Origin: Martinezella lusitana | Lineage (GTDB): Bacteria > Pseudomonadota > Alphaproteobacteria > Rhizobiales > Rhizobiaceae | Reading direction: 5' to 3' | Assembly: GCF_900094565.1 (NCBI RefSeq) | Contig: NZ_FMAF01000002.1 | Coordinates: 248,001 to 312,000, forward strand | Length of the DNA: 64,000 bases | Shown: positions 18,113-27,101 of the stretch, in pieces | Layout: every line of letters begins with the position of its first letter | Position numbering within the stretch: the first letter of the stretch is position 1 | Translations under genes and position numbers: made by a program | Notes under the pieces: generated by a model | What the model was told of the DNA's origin: nothing | Seen by the model: only the letters and a program-made list of their open reading frames with translations | Databases searched by the model: none

Positions 18113-19399
18113 TCAGCCTCGCGTAACGTTTGCTGCTGCCTGTTCGGTGAACTTCGTCCCGGCGTCCTGCGCGCTGGTCTTGCCGAAGGCCACTTCCTCG
18201 GCGATCTTTTTCAGCAGGAATGCATTCTCGCCGGCGCCGTTCGGCGGAGACGGCGGCAGCGCTCCGACATGCGGCGTCAGTCGGCCGATATAGTCGACGA
18301 CCTGCTTGCTCGTCGCATCGAGATCCGGGGTCAGGAGATCGCGGATCTTTGTCGACGGCGGAACGCCGCGCTCGACGCCGAGTGCCTTGGCGCCCTCCGG
18401 ATCCTCCACCAGGTAATTGATGAAAGCGACGGCAGCGTCCTTGTTGGCAGAGGTCGCCGAAACCGACATCAGCATCGACGGCTTCAGATACTGGCCGGGT
18501 TTGCCGTCAGCACCGGGGACCGGATAGGAAACGATATTGAGCTTTTCCTTGACCAGACCCTGAATGGCGACGAACTGGTTGGAATGGGCGTAGCTGACGG
18601 CTGCCTTCTTGGTCACGAGCATGTCGGTTTCGAGGGTCTGTTGGTCGAGCGCCTGCGCATCGGCCGGAACGCAAGCGCCGATCTTGCGCATATGTCCCCA
18701 GAAGTCGAACCATTCGGTGGCATCCTTGGCCTCGAAGGCCACCTTGCCGTCGGCGGTATAGAGCGCCTTGCCGCGCTGGCGCAGCCAGCATTCGAAGGCC
18801 GGCTCTCCGCCGCTCGCATCCGCCGTGCCATAGAAGCCGCGGCGCTTCTTGGCTGATGTCACCTTGGCGCAGGCATCGCCGAGCTGTTCCCAGGTCATGC
18901 CGTCATGCGGCGGCTCGACGCCGGCTTCGGTCCAGGCCGCCGCATTGACGACGACCATCGAGGAATTGACGCCGAGATTGACGCCGTAAATCTTGTTGTC
19001 GACCTTGCCGGAATCGATATTGGCCGGGCCGAAATCCTCGATCGCGAGGCTCTTGCCGAGATAGGGCGTCATGTCGAGCAGCGCGCCGCGGCGGGCATAT
19101 TCGAAGATATAGCGATAGTCCATCTGGATGAGATCGGGCGCATTGCCGCCGCCCGTCTGCGTGGCGAGACGCGTCCAGTAGCTGTCCCAGCCGAAGGACT
19201 CGCCGGCGATGGTGACATCGGCATTCTTGGCCTGATAGGCCTTGACGGCTGCGAATGTGCGATCGCTTCGCTCCTTCGATCCCCACCAAAGAAGGCGCAT
19301 CGCCGTTGCCGCATGGGCGCGGGAAAGTCCGATACTGCTGAAAGCTAGCGTAGCTGCCATGCCGGCAATGAGCTGCCGGCGGTCGATCGTCAAAGTCAT
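18113..19399 (-). CDS. ABC sugar importer solute-binding protein
   Basis: Periplasmic binding protein of 428 residues and first gene of the importer operon. The N-terminal DRRQLIAGMAATLAF...RAHA is a signal peptide with a Tat-like RRQ start, cleaved before ATAMRLLWWG. The rest has the type-1 family layout (NKIYGVNLGVNSSMVVVN, AVSYAHSNQFVAIQG). It is a clear paralogue of the orphan binding protein at 28274. The promoter upstream contains an operator shared with the operon at 20443, so the TetR gene at 19581 probably controls it. Substrate unknown. Confidence 0.9.
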   Translation of the reverse strand: MTLTIDRRQLIAGMAATLAFSSIGLSRAHAATAMRLLWWGSKERSDRTFAAVKAYQAKNADVTIAGESFGWDSYWTRLATQTGGGNAPDLIQMDYRYIFEYARRGALLDMTPYLGKSLAIEDFGPANIDSGKVDNKIYGVNLGVNSSMVVVNAAAWTEAGVEPPHDGMTWEQLGDACAKVTSAKKRRGFYGTADASGGEPAFECWLRQRGKALYTADGKVAFEAKDATEWFDFWGHMRKIGACVPADAQALDQQTLETDMLVTKKAAVSYAHSNQFVAIQGLVKEKLNIVSYPVPGADGKPGQYLKPSMLMSVSATSANKDAAVAFINYLVEDPEGAKALGVERGVPPSTKIRDLLTPDLDATSKQVVDYIGRLTPHVGALPPSPPNGAGENAFLLKKIAEEVAFGKTSAQDAGTKFTEQAAANVTRG

Positions 19400-19448
19400 C
19401 CTGGTCTCCTCCCCAGTAAACCGATGATTTACGAACTGCTTTGCATGA

Positions 19449-19494
19449 TATAACTATTTGGTTACAAGTTGGATAGAAATGCGACCGCTGTCAA
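19449..19494 (-). promoter_or_regulatory. Promoter and TetR-type operator of the binding-protein operon
   Basis: TTGACA (minus strand, 19489-19494) acts as a probable -35 box. About 22 bases downstream lies TGTAACCAAATAGTTATA (minus strand, 19449-19466). It matches 15 of 18 positions of the perfect palindrome at 20360-20377. The operator would cover the -10/+1 region, consistent with repression. No convincing -10 box stands out. Confidence 0.65.
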
Positions 19495-19580
19495 GCGTCA
19501 ATCGTGTCACAATCAAAACGACGTCTGCGAGAGCCGGTGGCGCCCCTCGCGGGAAAGATCGATGCGAGAGGAGGTTAGTC

Positions 19581-20276
19581 ATGACCGCCAGGGAGAGGCA
19601 AGAGACTGAAAAGTCACCGCAAGCCGGGATCGGCGAGGCTGTACGAACACGGTCGAAAAAAGTGTCGCGCAATCCGCAACGGACCCATGCCGCGATCCTG
19701 GAAGCTGCGACGGAAGAGTTTGCCGCGCATGGCTTCGGCGGCGCGCGGGTGGATGCGATCGCGGCGCGGGCGCAGACCAACAAGCGGATGCTCTATCACT
19801 ATTTCGGCGACAAGGAGGGGCTCTATCTCGCCGTACTGGAGGCGACCTATGCGGCGATCCGCAACGCCGAAAGGCATCTCGATCTCGCCCGCCGCGACCC
19901 CGAAGAGGGAATGCGGGAACTTGCGCTGTTCACCTGGCGGCATTTTCTCGCGCATCCCGAGTTTCTAAGCCTGCTCGTGACCGAAAATCTGCATCAGGCA
20001 CACTATCTGCAGCGATCGGACAGGGTGCTGGAGATGCATTCGCATTTCATCGATGAGCTTTCAGATGTGTTGCGCCGCGGTGAGGCGGCCGGCGTGTTCC
20101 GGTCCGCCGTCGATCCCGTATCCGTCTATCTGACGATCGCGGCACTCGGTTTCTTCTACCTGTCCAACCGTCACACCTTGTCGACGATTTTTGCCCGCAA
20201 GTTGACCAGCCCGGACGCGCTCAATGCCTGGGGCGAACATATCGTAGAGGTGACCCTTGCTTCCATCCGAGCGTAG
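19581..20276 (+). CDS. TetR-family transcriptional regulator
   Basis: Repressor of 231 residues. The helix-turn-helix lies near residues 40-85: AILEAATEEFAAHGFGGARV, then AIAARAQTNKRMLYHYFGDK, the TetR recognition helix. The C-terminal ligand domain (FTWRHFLAHPEFLSLL) is of the common TetR/RutR-like type. The start is the ATG at 19581 behind GAGAGGAGG. It lies between the two operons that carry the TGTAACC-ATATGG-TTACA operator, so it is the obvious candidate to bind both sites. Its inducer is unknown. Confidence 0.88.
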   Translation: MTARERQETEKSPQAGIGEAVRTRSKKVSRNPQRTHAAILEAATEEFAAHGFGGARVDAIAARAQTNKRMLYHYFGDKEGLYLAVLEATYAAIRNAERHLDLARRDPEEGMRELALFTWRHFLAHPEFLSLLVTENLHQAHYLQRSDRVLEMHSHFIDELSDVLRRGEAAGVFRSAVDPVSVYLTIAALGFFYLSNRHTLSTIFARKLTSPDALNAWGEHIVEVTLASIRA

Positions 20277-20284
20277 CGTATCCC

Positions 20285-20301
20285 GAGAGCCCATGGCTCT
20301 C
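20285..20301 (+). terminator. Short hairpin after the TetR gene
   Basis: GAGAGCC-CAT-GGCTCTC forms a 7-bp stem nine bases after the TetR stop and is followed within 20 bases by AAATTTTC. It lacks a directly adjacent T run, so termination activity is uncertain. Confidence 0.35.
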
Positions 20302-20330
20302 CAGCCTTCAGAGAAATTTTCAAAAGGCGG

Positions 20331-20377
20331 TTGACAAGGCCGGAGTGATCGCGCGATCTTGTAACCATATGGTTACA
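20331..20377 (+). promoter_or_regulatory. Promoter and perfect 18-bp palindromic operator
   Basis: TTGACA at 20331-20336 is followed, 23 bases later, by the perfect palindrome TGTAACCATATGGTTACA (20360-20377). The -35-to-operator spacing is nearly the same as in front of the importer operon (22 bases). This supports one regulator acting at both promoters. It drives the operon beginning at 20443 or 20637. Confidence 0.75.
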
Positions 20378-20442
20378 TTGCTTGAGCGACCAAGCATTTG
20401 CTTTTCCTGATTCTGGAGGGAATCGGGCAGGGAGGAGACATC

Positions 20443-20640
20443 ATGAAGGGCGTTGGCATCATTCTCGATATGATTTGCCACCGGCGCTACCTGCTCGATA
20501 GTCTCTTCGGGCCGGCTCAGGCGCTCGGTAGCCTGATGCATTGTTGGATACAGCATCGGACCAACATGTCGAAGCCTGTCTGGAGTGCCGGTCAGCCGCA
20601 GACGATCGATTTCTTCGAAGGAAGCACCCAACCATCATGA
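20443..20640 (+). pseudogene. 65-codon ORF resembling a Gfo/Idh/MocA fragment, possibly a small gene
   Basis: An open frame with a strong ribosome site (GGGAGGAGACATC before ATG) whose TGA stop overlaps the next start as ATGA. The stretch GIILDMICHRRYLLDSLFGP resembles the central block GG-x-ILDM-x-CHWRYVLDNLFG found in some Gfo/Idh/MocA dehydrogenases. The rest looks unrelated or scrambled. It is either the eroded remnant of such a dehydrogenase or a small protein translated ahead of the enolase-family gene. The resemblance is from memory and is not proven. Confidence 0.4.
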
Positions 20641-22058
20641 CAGAGTCATTGAAGATCAGGCTTGTCGAGGCCGAGGCATTCGAGCGCCCGGTCAAATTGC
20701 GGCTTCCCTTCCGTTTCGGGGCTGCGACCTTGCGGGAGGCGCGGCAGATTTTCCTGCGGGTGCGCATCGAGGATGCGAGCGGCCGTTCGGCTGGGGGGAT
20801 GGCCGCCGAGCTGATGGTGCCGAAATGGTTCGACAAATCGCCTGAGCTTTCCAATGCAGACAATGAAAATCAGCTGCGCCGTTCGCTGGCTCTGGCACTC
20901 GATGCCCTGCGAGGCGCGGGCCTTGGAATGGCGTTTGGGCTGCATGCCGCCGTCGAGGCTACCCATCATGCGCGGGCGGCGGCTGAAAAGCTGAACGGCC
21001 TCGTCGCCTCTTTCGGTCTTGCGCTTGCCAACAGGGCGATCCTCGATGCGCTCTGCCGGCTGGAAGGGCTGACGGTTGCGCAGGCGATCAGGGCGAACCG
21101 GCCCGGCATCGACTCTTCGACAGCGCACGATCTTTCCGGTTTCGATCTTTCCGGCTTCCTGTCGACATTGGAACCCGCCGGAAGCCTCGCTGCCCGCCAC
21201 ACCGTCGGTCTGGTCGATGCGATCGTGCCGGACGATATTCCGGTAGATGACCGTCTGAACGACGGCCTGCCGGAGAGTTTCGAGGAGGCGATCGACGCCT
21301 ATGGCCTGACCTTCTTCAAGGTCAAGGTGTCGGGCGCTCCCGATGCCGATATCGACCGCCTCTGCCGTGTTGCTGCTGTCATCGACGCCAAGCTGCCTGC
21401 ATACTCGGTGACGCTCGACGGCAATGAGCAGTTTTCATCCGCCGAGGCGGTCGCGGATCTGCTCGCCCGCATAAAGGAGGAGCCGAGGCTGGCGCGTTTC
21501 GCCGCTTCGATCCTGTTCGTCGAGCAGCCGATCGCGCGTGCCTACGCTTTCGAGAAGTCGGTAAAGGCGCTTGCCGCATTCAAGCCGGTGGAGATCGATG
21601 AATCCGATGCCGATATCGATGCCTTCGTTACCGCCCGAGGGCTCGGTTATACCGGCATTTCCTCGAAGTCCTGCAAGGGTTTCTATCGCTCGCTATTGAA
21701 CCGGGCACGCGTCGCCAAATGGAGCACCGAGGACGGCATACCCTATTTCATGTCGGCGGAGGATCTGACGACGCAGGGCGGCCTTGCCGTGCAGCAGGAC
21801 CTGGCGCTCGCTTCGCTGATCGGCATGACGCATATCGAGCGCAACGGCCATCACTATGTCGATGGCATGGCCGGCGCGCCGGACGCCGAGCAGGCGGCTT
21901 TCGCCCGGGCCCATTCCGATCTCTATCGCGTGAGCAACGGCCGGACGCGGCTGCGGATCGAGAGCGGTCAGGTCGCCATCGGCTCCGTTATCAGTGCCGT
22001 CGGGCTTGGTTCGTCCGTGGAGCCGGACTGGACGGCGATGGAGGCATCGCTGACATAG
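20637..22058 (+). CDS. Enolase-superfamily (mandelate racemase/muconate lactonizing-like) protein
   Basis: Predicted sugar-acid dehydratase or isomerase of 473 residues. Barrel landmarks are FFKVKVSG (K-x-K catalytic pair), LDGNEQF (first metal ligand Asp), FVEQPI (second ligand Glu), EIDESDADI (third ligand region) and ISSKSCKGF (late catalytic Lys). Extra length at the N terminus exceeds the ~370 residues usual for racemases. The start is the ATG at 20637 with AAGGAAG upstream. Its operon carries the TetR operator shared with the sugar importer, so its substrate probably derives from the imported sugar. The exact reaction is unknown. Confidence 0.82.
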   Translation: MTESLKIRLVEAEAFERPVKLRLPFRFGAATLREARQIFLRVRIEDASGRSAGGMAAELMVPKWFDKSPELSNADNENQLRRSLALALDALRGAGLGMAFGLHAAVEATHHARAAAEKLNGLVASFGLALANRAILDALCRLEGLTVAQAIRANRPGIDSSTAHDLSGFDLSGFLSTLEPAGSLAARHTVGLVDAIVPDDIPVDDRLNDGLPESFEEAIDAYGLTFFKVKVSGAPDADIDRLCRVAAVIDAKLPAYSVTLDGNEQFSSAEAVADLLARIKEEPRLARFAASILFVEQPIARAYAFEKSVKALAAFKPVEIDESDADIDAFVTARGLGYTGISSKSCKGFYRSLLNRARVAKWSTEDGIPYFMSAEDLTTQGGLAVQQDLALASLIGMTHIERNGHHYVDGMAGAPDAEQAAFARAHSDLYRVSNGRTRLRIESGQVAIGSVISAVGLGSSVEPDWTAMEASLT

Positions 22059-22169
22059 GACTCTGGTTAAGGTCAGGCTCGTTTTGTCTTTGATGCAGCG
22101 CCCAGGCAGCAAGGTGCGGCCAAACCCGGACTAGCCTGACCATCGCCATCACAGATTCTGGAGGAGCAG

Positions 22170-23432
22170 ATGCAGTCATCGAAGAAACGCTACGTTCTGG
22201 TCGGTACCGGCAATCGCGGCGCGACCATGTGGGGCAAGGATCTGGTCGAGCGCTGGAGCGACGAGGTCGAACTCGTTGCAGTCTGCGACCTCAACGCCAT
22301 GCGGGCCAAGCGGGCGCTCGACTATATCGGCGCGTCGGTGCCTGTTTATACCGATTTCGATGAGCTGCTGCGGGTCGAGAAACCGGATCTCGTCATCGTC
22401 TGCACCCGCGATTCCAGCCATGACGATCTGATCGTCAAGGCGATGGAATCCGGCGCCAACGTCATCAGCGAAAAGCCGATGACGACGACGGTCGACAAGA
22501 TCAAGCGCATTCTCAATGCCGAGGCGCGCACCGGCAAACGGCTGGATGTCTCCTTCAACTATCGCTTCGCGCCGACGGCGGCAAAGATCAAGGAGCTGAT
22601 CAATTCCGGCGTTATCGGCGATGTCACCTCAGTCGATTTCCATTGGTATCTCGACACCAGCCACGGCGCCGACTATTTTCGCCGCTGGCATGCATTCGTC
22701 GAAAATTCCGGCAGTCTCTTCGTCCACAAGGCGACGCACCATTTCGATCTGCTGAACTGGTATCTGGATTCCGATCCGGAAACGGTCGCAGCCTTTGCCG
22801 ATCTCAAGCATTACGGCCGCAAGGGTCCGTTCCGCGGCGAGCGCTGTCGTAACTGTCGCTACAAGGAGGAGTGCGACTATTATCTCGATATCGGCGCGAC
22901 ACCGCTGCTCGAAAGCCTCTATGAGGATCCGTCCACTGTCGACGGCTACGTGCGCGATGCCTGCGTCTTCCGCGAGGATATCGACATTCCGGACACGATG
23001 GTCGCCTCGATCCGCTATCGTAACGGCGTCAACGTTTCCTATTCCTTGAATACCTACATGCCGATCGAAGGGCACCACATCGCCTTCAACGGCCACAAGG
23101 GCCGGATCGAGCTGCGGCAATACGAGAAGCAACACTGGACGACACCACCGGCGGATGAGATCGTCGTCATGAAGAATTTCGGCGATGTCGAGCGCATATG
23201 GGTGCCGCATTCATCCGGCGGCCACTATGGCGGCGACGACCGGCTGCGCAACATGCTGCTGCGCTCCGGCCCGAACGACGAGCTCAAGCAACGCGCCGGT
23301 TCGCGCGCGGGTGCGATGTCGGTTCTCTGCGGCATCGCGGCGCTGGAGAGCAGCCGCACCGGCCAGCAGGTATCGATCGCCGACATCTGGGGCGAGGATG
23401 GCGGCTTGAACCTCTTGGAGCCGCGGCCTTAG
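22170..23432 (+). CDS. Gfo/Idh/MocA-family oxidoreductase with cysteine cluster
   Basis: Dehydrogenase of 420 residues, longer than the ~350 usual for the family. VLVGTGNRGATMWG begins the nucleotide-binding fold, VISEKPMTT holds the EKP block and HKATHHFDLLNWYL the histidine block. An insertion near residue 230 contains RCRNCRYKEECDYY, a C-x2-C-x5-C pattern not needed by most family members and possibly a metal site. The start has a GGAGGAG site. It follows the enolase-family gene by 111 bases and probably belongs to the same TetR-controlled operon. Confidence 0.86.
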   Translation: MQSSKKRYVLVGTGNRGATMWGKDLVERWSDEVELVAVCDLNAMRAKRALDYIGASVPVYTDFDELLRVEKPDLVIVCTRDSSHDDLIVKAMESGANVISEKPMTTTVDKIKRILNAEARTGKRLDVSFNYRFAPTAAKIKELINSGVIGDVTSVDFHWYLDTSHGADYFRRWHAFVENSGSLFVHKATHHFDLLNWYLDSDPETVAAFADLKHYGRKGPFRGERCRNCRYKEECDYYLDIGATPLLESLYEDPSTVDGYVRDACVFREDIDIPDTMVASIRYRNGVNVSYSLNTYMPIEGHHIAFNGHKGRIELRQYEKQHWTTPPADEIVVMKNFGDVERIWVPHSSGGHYGGDDRLRNMLLRSGPNDELKQRAGSRAGAMSVLCGIAALESSRTGQQVSIADIWGEDGGLNLLEPRP

Positions 23433-23481
23433 GCCCGCAGCTACGTGTATTGCGGAAATTGCTCCGAAGTCGACCGCGCGA

Positions 23482-24069
23482 TCAGCTGCAGCTCGGCAGC
23501 TGCTGCGCGTAGATCCTGGTCATGCCGTTGAAGCGCTTGGCGCCGGACAGTGCGGCGGAATTGCCGCGCCATGCCCCCTGCAGATAGCCCTTCGGGCCGG
23601 AGTAGTAGGCGAGATAGAGATCGTAGGAATCGTTCAGGGGAATGCCGGTCTGCAGATGCGTCTGGTAGTGATACCAGCCGACGAAATCGATGGCGTCGGC
23701 GAAGTTGGTGCGGCTCGCGGTCCAGTTGCCCGTCTCGCGCTTGTATTTGTCCCAGGTGCCATCGAGGGCCTGCGAATAGCCGTAGGCGGTCGTTGGACGC
23801 TTCCAGGGAATGAAGCCGAGCAGGTATCGCCTTGGCGGACGGGCGCGTGGCCGAAAGCCGGATTCGGTGTAAATCGTCGCCATCAGGATCGGCACCGGCA
23901 CGCCGTATTTGCGCTCCGTGCGTTCGGCTGCCCGCTGCCAATTGTTGAACCAGCCGTCCCGCTGGTCGAAGATCGCGCAGATGTTGCGGGTGCGCGAGGG
24001 TGCGGTTGCGCAACCCGCCAGCACGCCGAGCAGCAACACAGCCAGAATGGAAAGCACGCGGGTACGCAT
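23482..24069 (-). CDS. Lytic transglycosylase (SLT-domain) lipoprotein
   Basis: Predicted outer-membrane lipoprotein of 195 residues that would cleave peptidoglycan glycan strands. The signal peptide ends in the lipobox LAGC with Cys20. The catalytic Glu lies in ATIYTESGFRP near residue 69, and AYGYSQALDGTWDKY and LYLAYYSGPKGY are the conserved SLT blocks. It is transcribed against the preceding operon and looks unconnected with the sugar genes around it. Confidence 0.9.
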   Translation of the reverse strand: MRTRVLSILAVLLLGVLAGCATAPSRTRNICAIFDQRDGWFNNWQRAAERTERKYGVPVPILMATIYTESGFRPRARPPRRYLLGFIPWKRPTTAYGYSQALDGTWDKYKRETGNWTASRTNFADAIDFVGWYHYQTHLQTGIPLNDSYDLYLAYYSGPKGYLQGAWRGNSAALSGAKRFNGMTRIYAQQLPSCS

Positions 24070-24183
24070 AACTAGAACCTCTTCGATAAGAAGATTGCTA
24101 GCGCGGAATAATTAAAAACGGGTTGTTCGCCTGTGCCGAAATGGGGCGATTTCAGGGAGTTTTCATGGATTTGCTGCGTCGCA

Positions 24184-25209
24184 TCATGCCATGCGCGCCA
24201 TGTCCTCGCGGCGGATCGCGTGGAGCAGCGGCCGACCCTCGATGAAACGAATGGCTTCTTCGACTGCCATCTTGCCGAGGCGGGTCCGCTCGAGGCCGAC
24301 GGCGCCGGCGATATGCGGCGTCAGGAAGATATTCGGCAGGTCGTAGAAGGCGGAATCCGCCTCCGGGATTTCCGGATCGGTGACATCGATGATCGCATCG
24401 ATGCGGCCGGTCTTCAGCGTGGCGATCAACGCCGCCTCGTCGACCAAGGCACCGCGCGCGGTGTTAATAAAGGTCGCCCCCTCTTTCATCAGCGAGAGGC
24501 GCCGGGCGTCGATCATGTGCCGCGTCGCCGGCAGGGACGGCGCGTGCAGCGAGATGATGTCGGCTGATGCCATCAAGGCGTCCAGCTCGGTCTTCTCGGC
24601 GCCGAGGCGCGTGGCTTCTGCCTCATCGACCATGGGATCGTAGAGCAGGACCCGGTAGTCGAAGGGCGCGAGCAGTTCGATCACCCGCCTGCCGATGCGC
24701 GAGGCGCCGATGATGCCGACCGTGCGGCCATAATTGCCGATGGCTTCCGCCTGGATCGGCTGCGTTCGTTTGCGGTTGCGGTCGGCGACATAGAGATCGC
24801 GGAAGCGAAAGATCTTCTTGCCGGCAAAGATGATGGCGGCAAGCGTGAATTCGGCGACCGGGAGGGCATTGGCCTGCGCCGCATGGCTGACCGATATGCC
24901 GCGATCGAACAGGCTGTCTCCGAGCAGGCCCTTCACTGTACCGGCGGAATGAGCCACCAGCTTCAGATGCGGAGCCAGCGCCAGCGCCGCGGCATCGATC
25001 GCCGGCGAGCCCCAGCCGGTGATCAGGATTTCGGTTTCGGCGAGCAGTTTGCTTGCGCGGTCATCATCGAAGCGCTGCATCGGCGTTGCATCCAGCACGC
25101 GGCCGACCGTATCGAGGTGCTGGATCAGCACCTCCGGCAGGACGTGTTGCGTGCGGGTGGGTTGCATCGCAAAGGCAATGGCGGGACGTGTGGAGACGAA
25201 TTGCGTCAT
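24184..25209 (-). CDS. D-2-hydroxyacid dehydrogenase family protein
   Basis: NAD-dependent 2-hydroxyacid dehydrogenase of 341 residues. GIIGASRIGRR is the nucleotide-binding loop (usual GxGxxG with Ser at one glycine position). The catalytic trio is Arg in NTARGALVDE, Glu in DVTDPEIPE and His in TPHIAGA. The ATG overlaps the stop of the DUF2264 gene as ATGA, so it is the last gene of the LacI-led operon. It may reduce or oxidise a product released by the upstream glycosidase-like protein. Substrate unknown. Confidence 0.88.
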   Translation of the reverse strand: MTQFVSTRPAIAFAMQPTRTQHVLPEVLIQHLDTVGRVLDATPMQRFDDDRASKLLAETEILITGWGSPAIDAAALALAPHLKLVAHSAGTVKGLLGDSLFDRGISVSHAAQANALPVAEFTLAAIIFAGKKIFRFRDLYVADRNRKRTQPIQAEAIGNYGRTVGIIGASRIGRRVIELLAPFDYRVLLYDPMVDEAEATRLGAEKTELDALMASADIISLHAPSLPATRHMIDARRLSLMKEGATFINTARGALVDEAALIATLKTGRIDAIIDVTDPEIPEADSAFYDLPNIFLTPHIAGAVGLERTRLGKMAVEEAIRFIEGRPLLHAIRREDMARMA

Positions 25210-27062
25210 GGCAGGCGACCGGGCGCCTCGATGGCGCTGACCGTGATGCCCTTGTCGGCCACGAGCGCGCGCAGGGCATCGATATCGGGCCTGGCGGGCG
25301 GCTTCGTCCAGATGCCGCCGACGGAGGAGGGATCCTTTTCAGCCAGAACTGCGGAAACGAGAATGGTTTGTCCTGAGGGGATCGTGGCGCGCAGCTGCGG
25401 CACCAGCGTCTTGGAAGCGATCAGGTTGGTGTTCGGCGGCGCCTTCTGCGCCAGCCCCTTGCGCTCGATCGTGGAGCCGAGATCGAGGATGCCGCTGAAA
25501 TCCTCCTCGCCGATGACATAGGCCGCACCCGTCTCGGAGGAGAGCGTATCGACCTCGAAATCGCGCCGCGCGATGGCAAAGCCGCCTTCCGCCGTCTGAA
25601 GCGGCCGAGGCGTAGTGATCCTGTGAAGGCGGATGTGCCAGGGCGAGGCGGGGATGAGCCATGTCTCCACTGTCACATCAGCATAAGGCGACCATTTGGC
25701 ATAGAGCGTGTCGCCGGCAAGTTTCGCCTCCTCGTTGGTCTCGCGGACGCGGTAATGCAGACCGTCGTCGCTGAAGGCGAGCATGCTGTCGAACGCACCG
25801 CCGGCAAAGATGCGCTCGTCGCTCTCGACGCTGAAGCCGTAGCGGGCCGAATAGGCGAACTTCGCGTATTTTTCGGCGCCGAAGCGCATCTGCTGGTTTT
25901 CCTGGCCGCTGGAGAGCGCCACGACATCGGCCTTGCTGCGCATCATCACCATGCCGGGATGCTTCTGCGGGACGATAGCCGGCTCATTTTCCAGCGGCTT
26001 TTCTTCTGCTGTCCAGAAGGGATGTGTTTCGGGAAGCGCCAAAGGCAGGAAGGCCTTGAAGGCCCAATAGGGTGAGCCGGCGGAATTGTAGTTTTCCGAC
26101 ATCAGCAGGTTGGGATAGGCAAAGCCGATCGGCAGGGTGCCGTCGCGATTGGCGATCGGCTTGTCGGCCCACCAGCGCAGGTGCCGTAGGCAAAGCCCCT
26201 TGATCTCGCCCCAGGGCAGCGCCTCGACATCGGCAAAGGCGAGCGCCGACCAGAAGCCGGCGCAGGCGAAGCGATAGGTCAGGCTGCGGCCGAAGGGGAT
26301 GGTGGCGCCATCTGGCGCAAACCAATGGCGGAAATCTTTGGCGAAGAGCATGGCGCGTTCGCGGTAGCGCTCGGCGCGGTCGTCATTGACGAGCTTGGAA
26401 TAAATCAGCCCGTAGAAGTGCATCGCGAAGGGAACGTAATGGTCGATGCGCCTGATATCGCCGTCGCGATACCAGCCGTCGGCGATATAGAAGCCATCCA
26501 GCTCTGTCAGATAATTCTCCGTCAGGCTGCGGTCGAAGGAGGCCCCGAGCCGGTCGAGCGCGATATCCACGAAGATGCGGAAGAATTTCCAATTGTTGTC
26601 GGCATAGTCGAAAGTGCGAGCATGCTTGAGATAGGCGATGAGATTGTTCCGCGCGCGCGCATCGAGCGGTTCCCAGATCTTTTCGGGCACCAGCGCGAGC
26701 GCAAAGCCGAGCGCTGCAAGCTCGACCATGCGCTGATCGCGACCGTTGACAGTGCCCCAATATTCCGGATGGTCGGGATCGACGCCATTGGCGAGCCCCT
26801 CGGCATAACGGTCCCAATGACCGAAATCGCCGCCGCCGGCGCCGAATGGCGCAAGGCCCCAGAGCGGGCGGGCGAATCCTTCGAGATCGGCGGCCGCCCG
26901 GTCGAAATGGGCGCCTGCCGCGTCGATGCGGACACGGGCATTGCCCTCGGAGAAATAGGGCAGGAGCGGATCGAACAGGTCGGTCAGCGCCCGCCGCATG
27001 TCGGTGAGGTTCTTCAACGGGTTGCCGGCAAGCGGATTGGTGCTGGCGGGGTCGTAGATCAT
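25206..27062 (-). CDS. DUF2264 domain protein (GH154-like)
   Basis: Protein of 618 residues matching the DUF2264 family, whose members have been placed in glycoside hydrolase family GH154, with beta-glucuronidase activity shown for some. Recognisable parts are EGFARPLWGLAPFGAGGG, WKFFRIFVDIAL, WYRDGDIRRIDHYVPFAMHF and FPLNLLMSENY-like FAYPNLLMSENY. No signal peptide is present, so it acts on an imported sugar. It sits between a LacI regulator and a hydroxyacid dehydrogenase, which points to uronic-acid-containing oligosaccharides as substrate. That is inference. Confidence 0.82.
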   Translation of the reverse strand: MIYDPASTNPLAGNPLKNLTDMRRALTDLFDPLLPYFSEGNARVRIDAAGAHFDRAAADLEGFARPLWGLAPFGAGGGDFGHWDRYAEGLANGVDPDHPEYWGTVNGRDQRMVELAALGFALALVPEKIWEPLDARARNNLIAYLKHARTFDYADNNWKFFRIFVDIALDRLGASFDRSLTENYLTELDGFYIADGWYRDGDIRRIDHYVPFAMHFYGLIYSKLVNDDRAERYRERAMLFAKDFRHWFAPDGATIPFGRSLTYRFACAGFWSALAFADVEALPWGEIKGLCLRHLRWWADKPIANRDGTLPIGFAYPNLLMSENYNSAGSPYWAFKAFLPLALPETHPFWTAEEKPLENEPAIVPQKHPGMVMMRSKADVVALSSGQENQQMRFGAEKYAKFAYSARYGFSVESDERIFAGGAFDSMLAFSDDGLHYRVRETNEEAKLAGDTLYAKWSPYADVTVETWLIPASPWHIRLHRITTPRPLQTAEGGFAIARRDFEVDTLSSETGAAYVIGEEDFSGILDLGSTIERKGLAQKAPPNTNLIASKTLVPQLRATIPSGQTILVSAVLAEKDPSSVGGIWTKPPARPDIDALRALVADKGITVSAIEAPGRLP

Positions 27063-27101
27063 CGGTGTGGCTCTCTCGATTGGTTCCGCTGCGGGGAAGG
27101 C

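Noticed and set aside
22071..22141. Inverted repeat GGTCAGGCT ... AGCCTGACC between the enolase-family and dehydrogenase genes
   Set aside because: The arms are only nine bases and 53 bases apart, without a T run. It could be chance, so no function is claimed.
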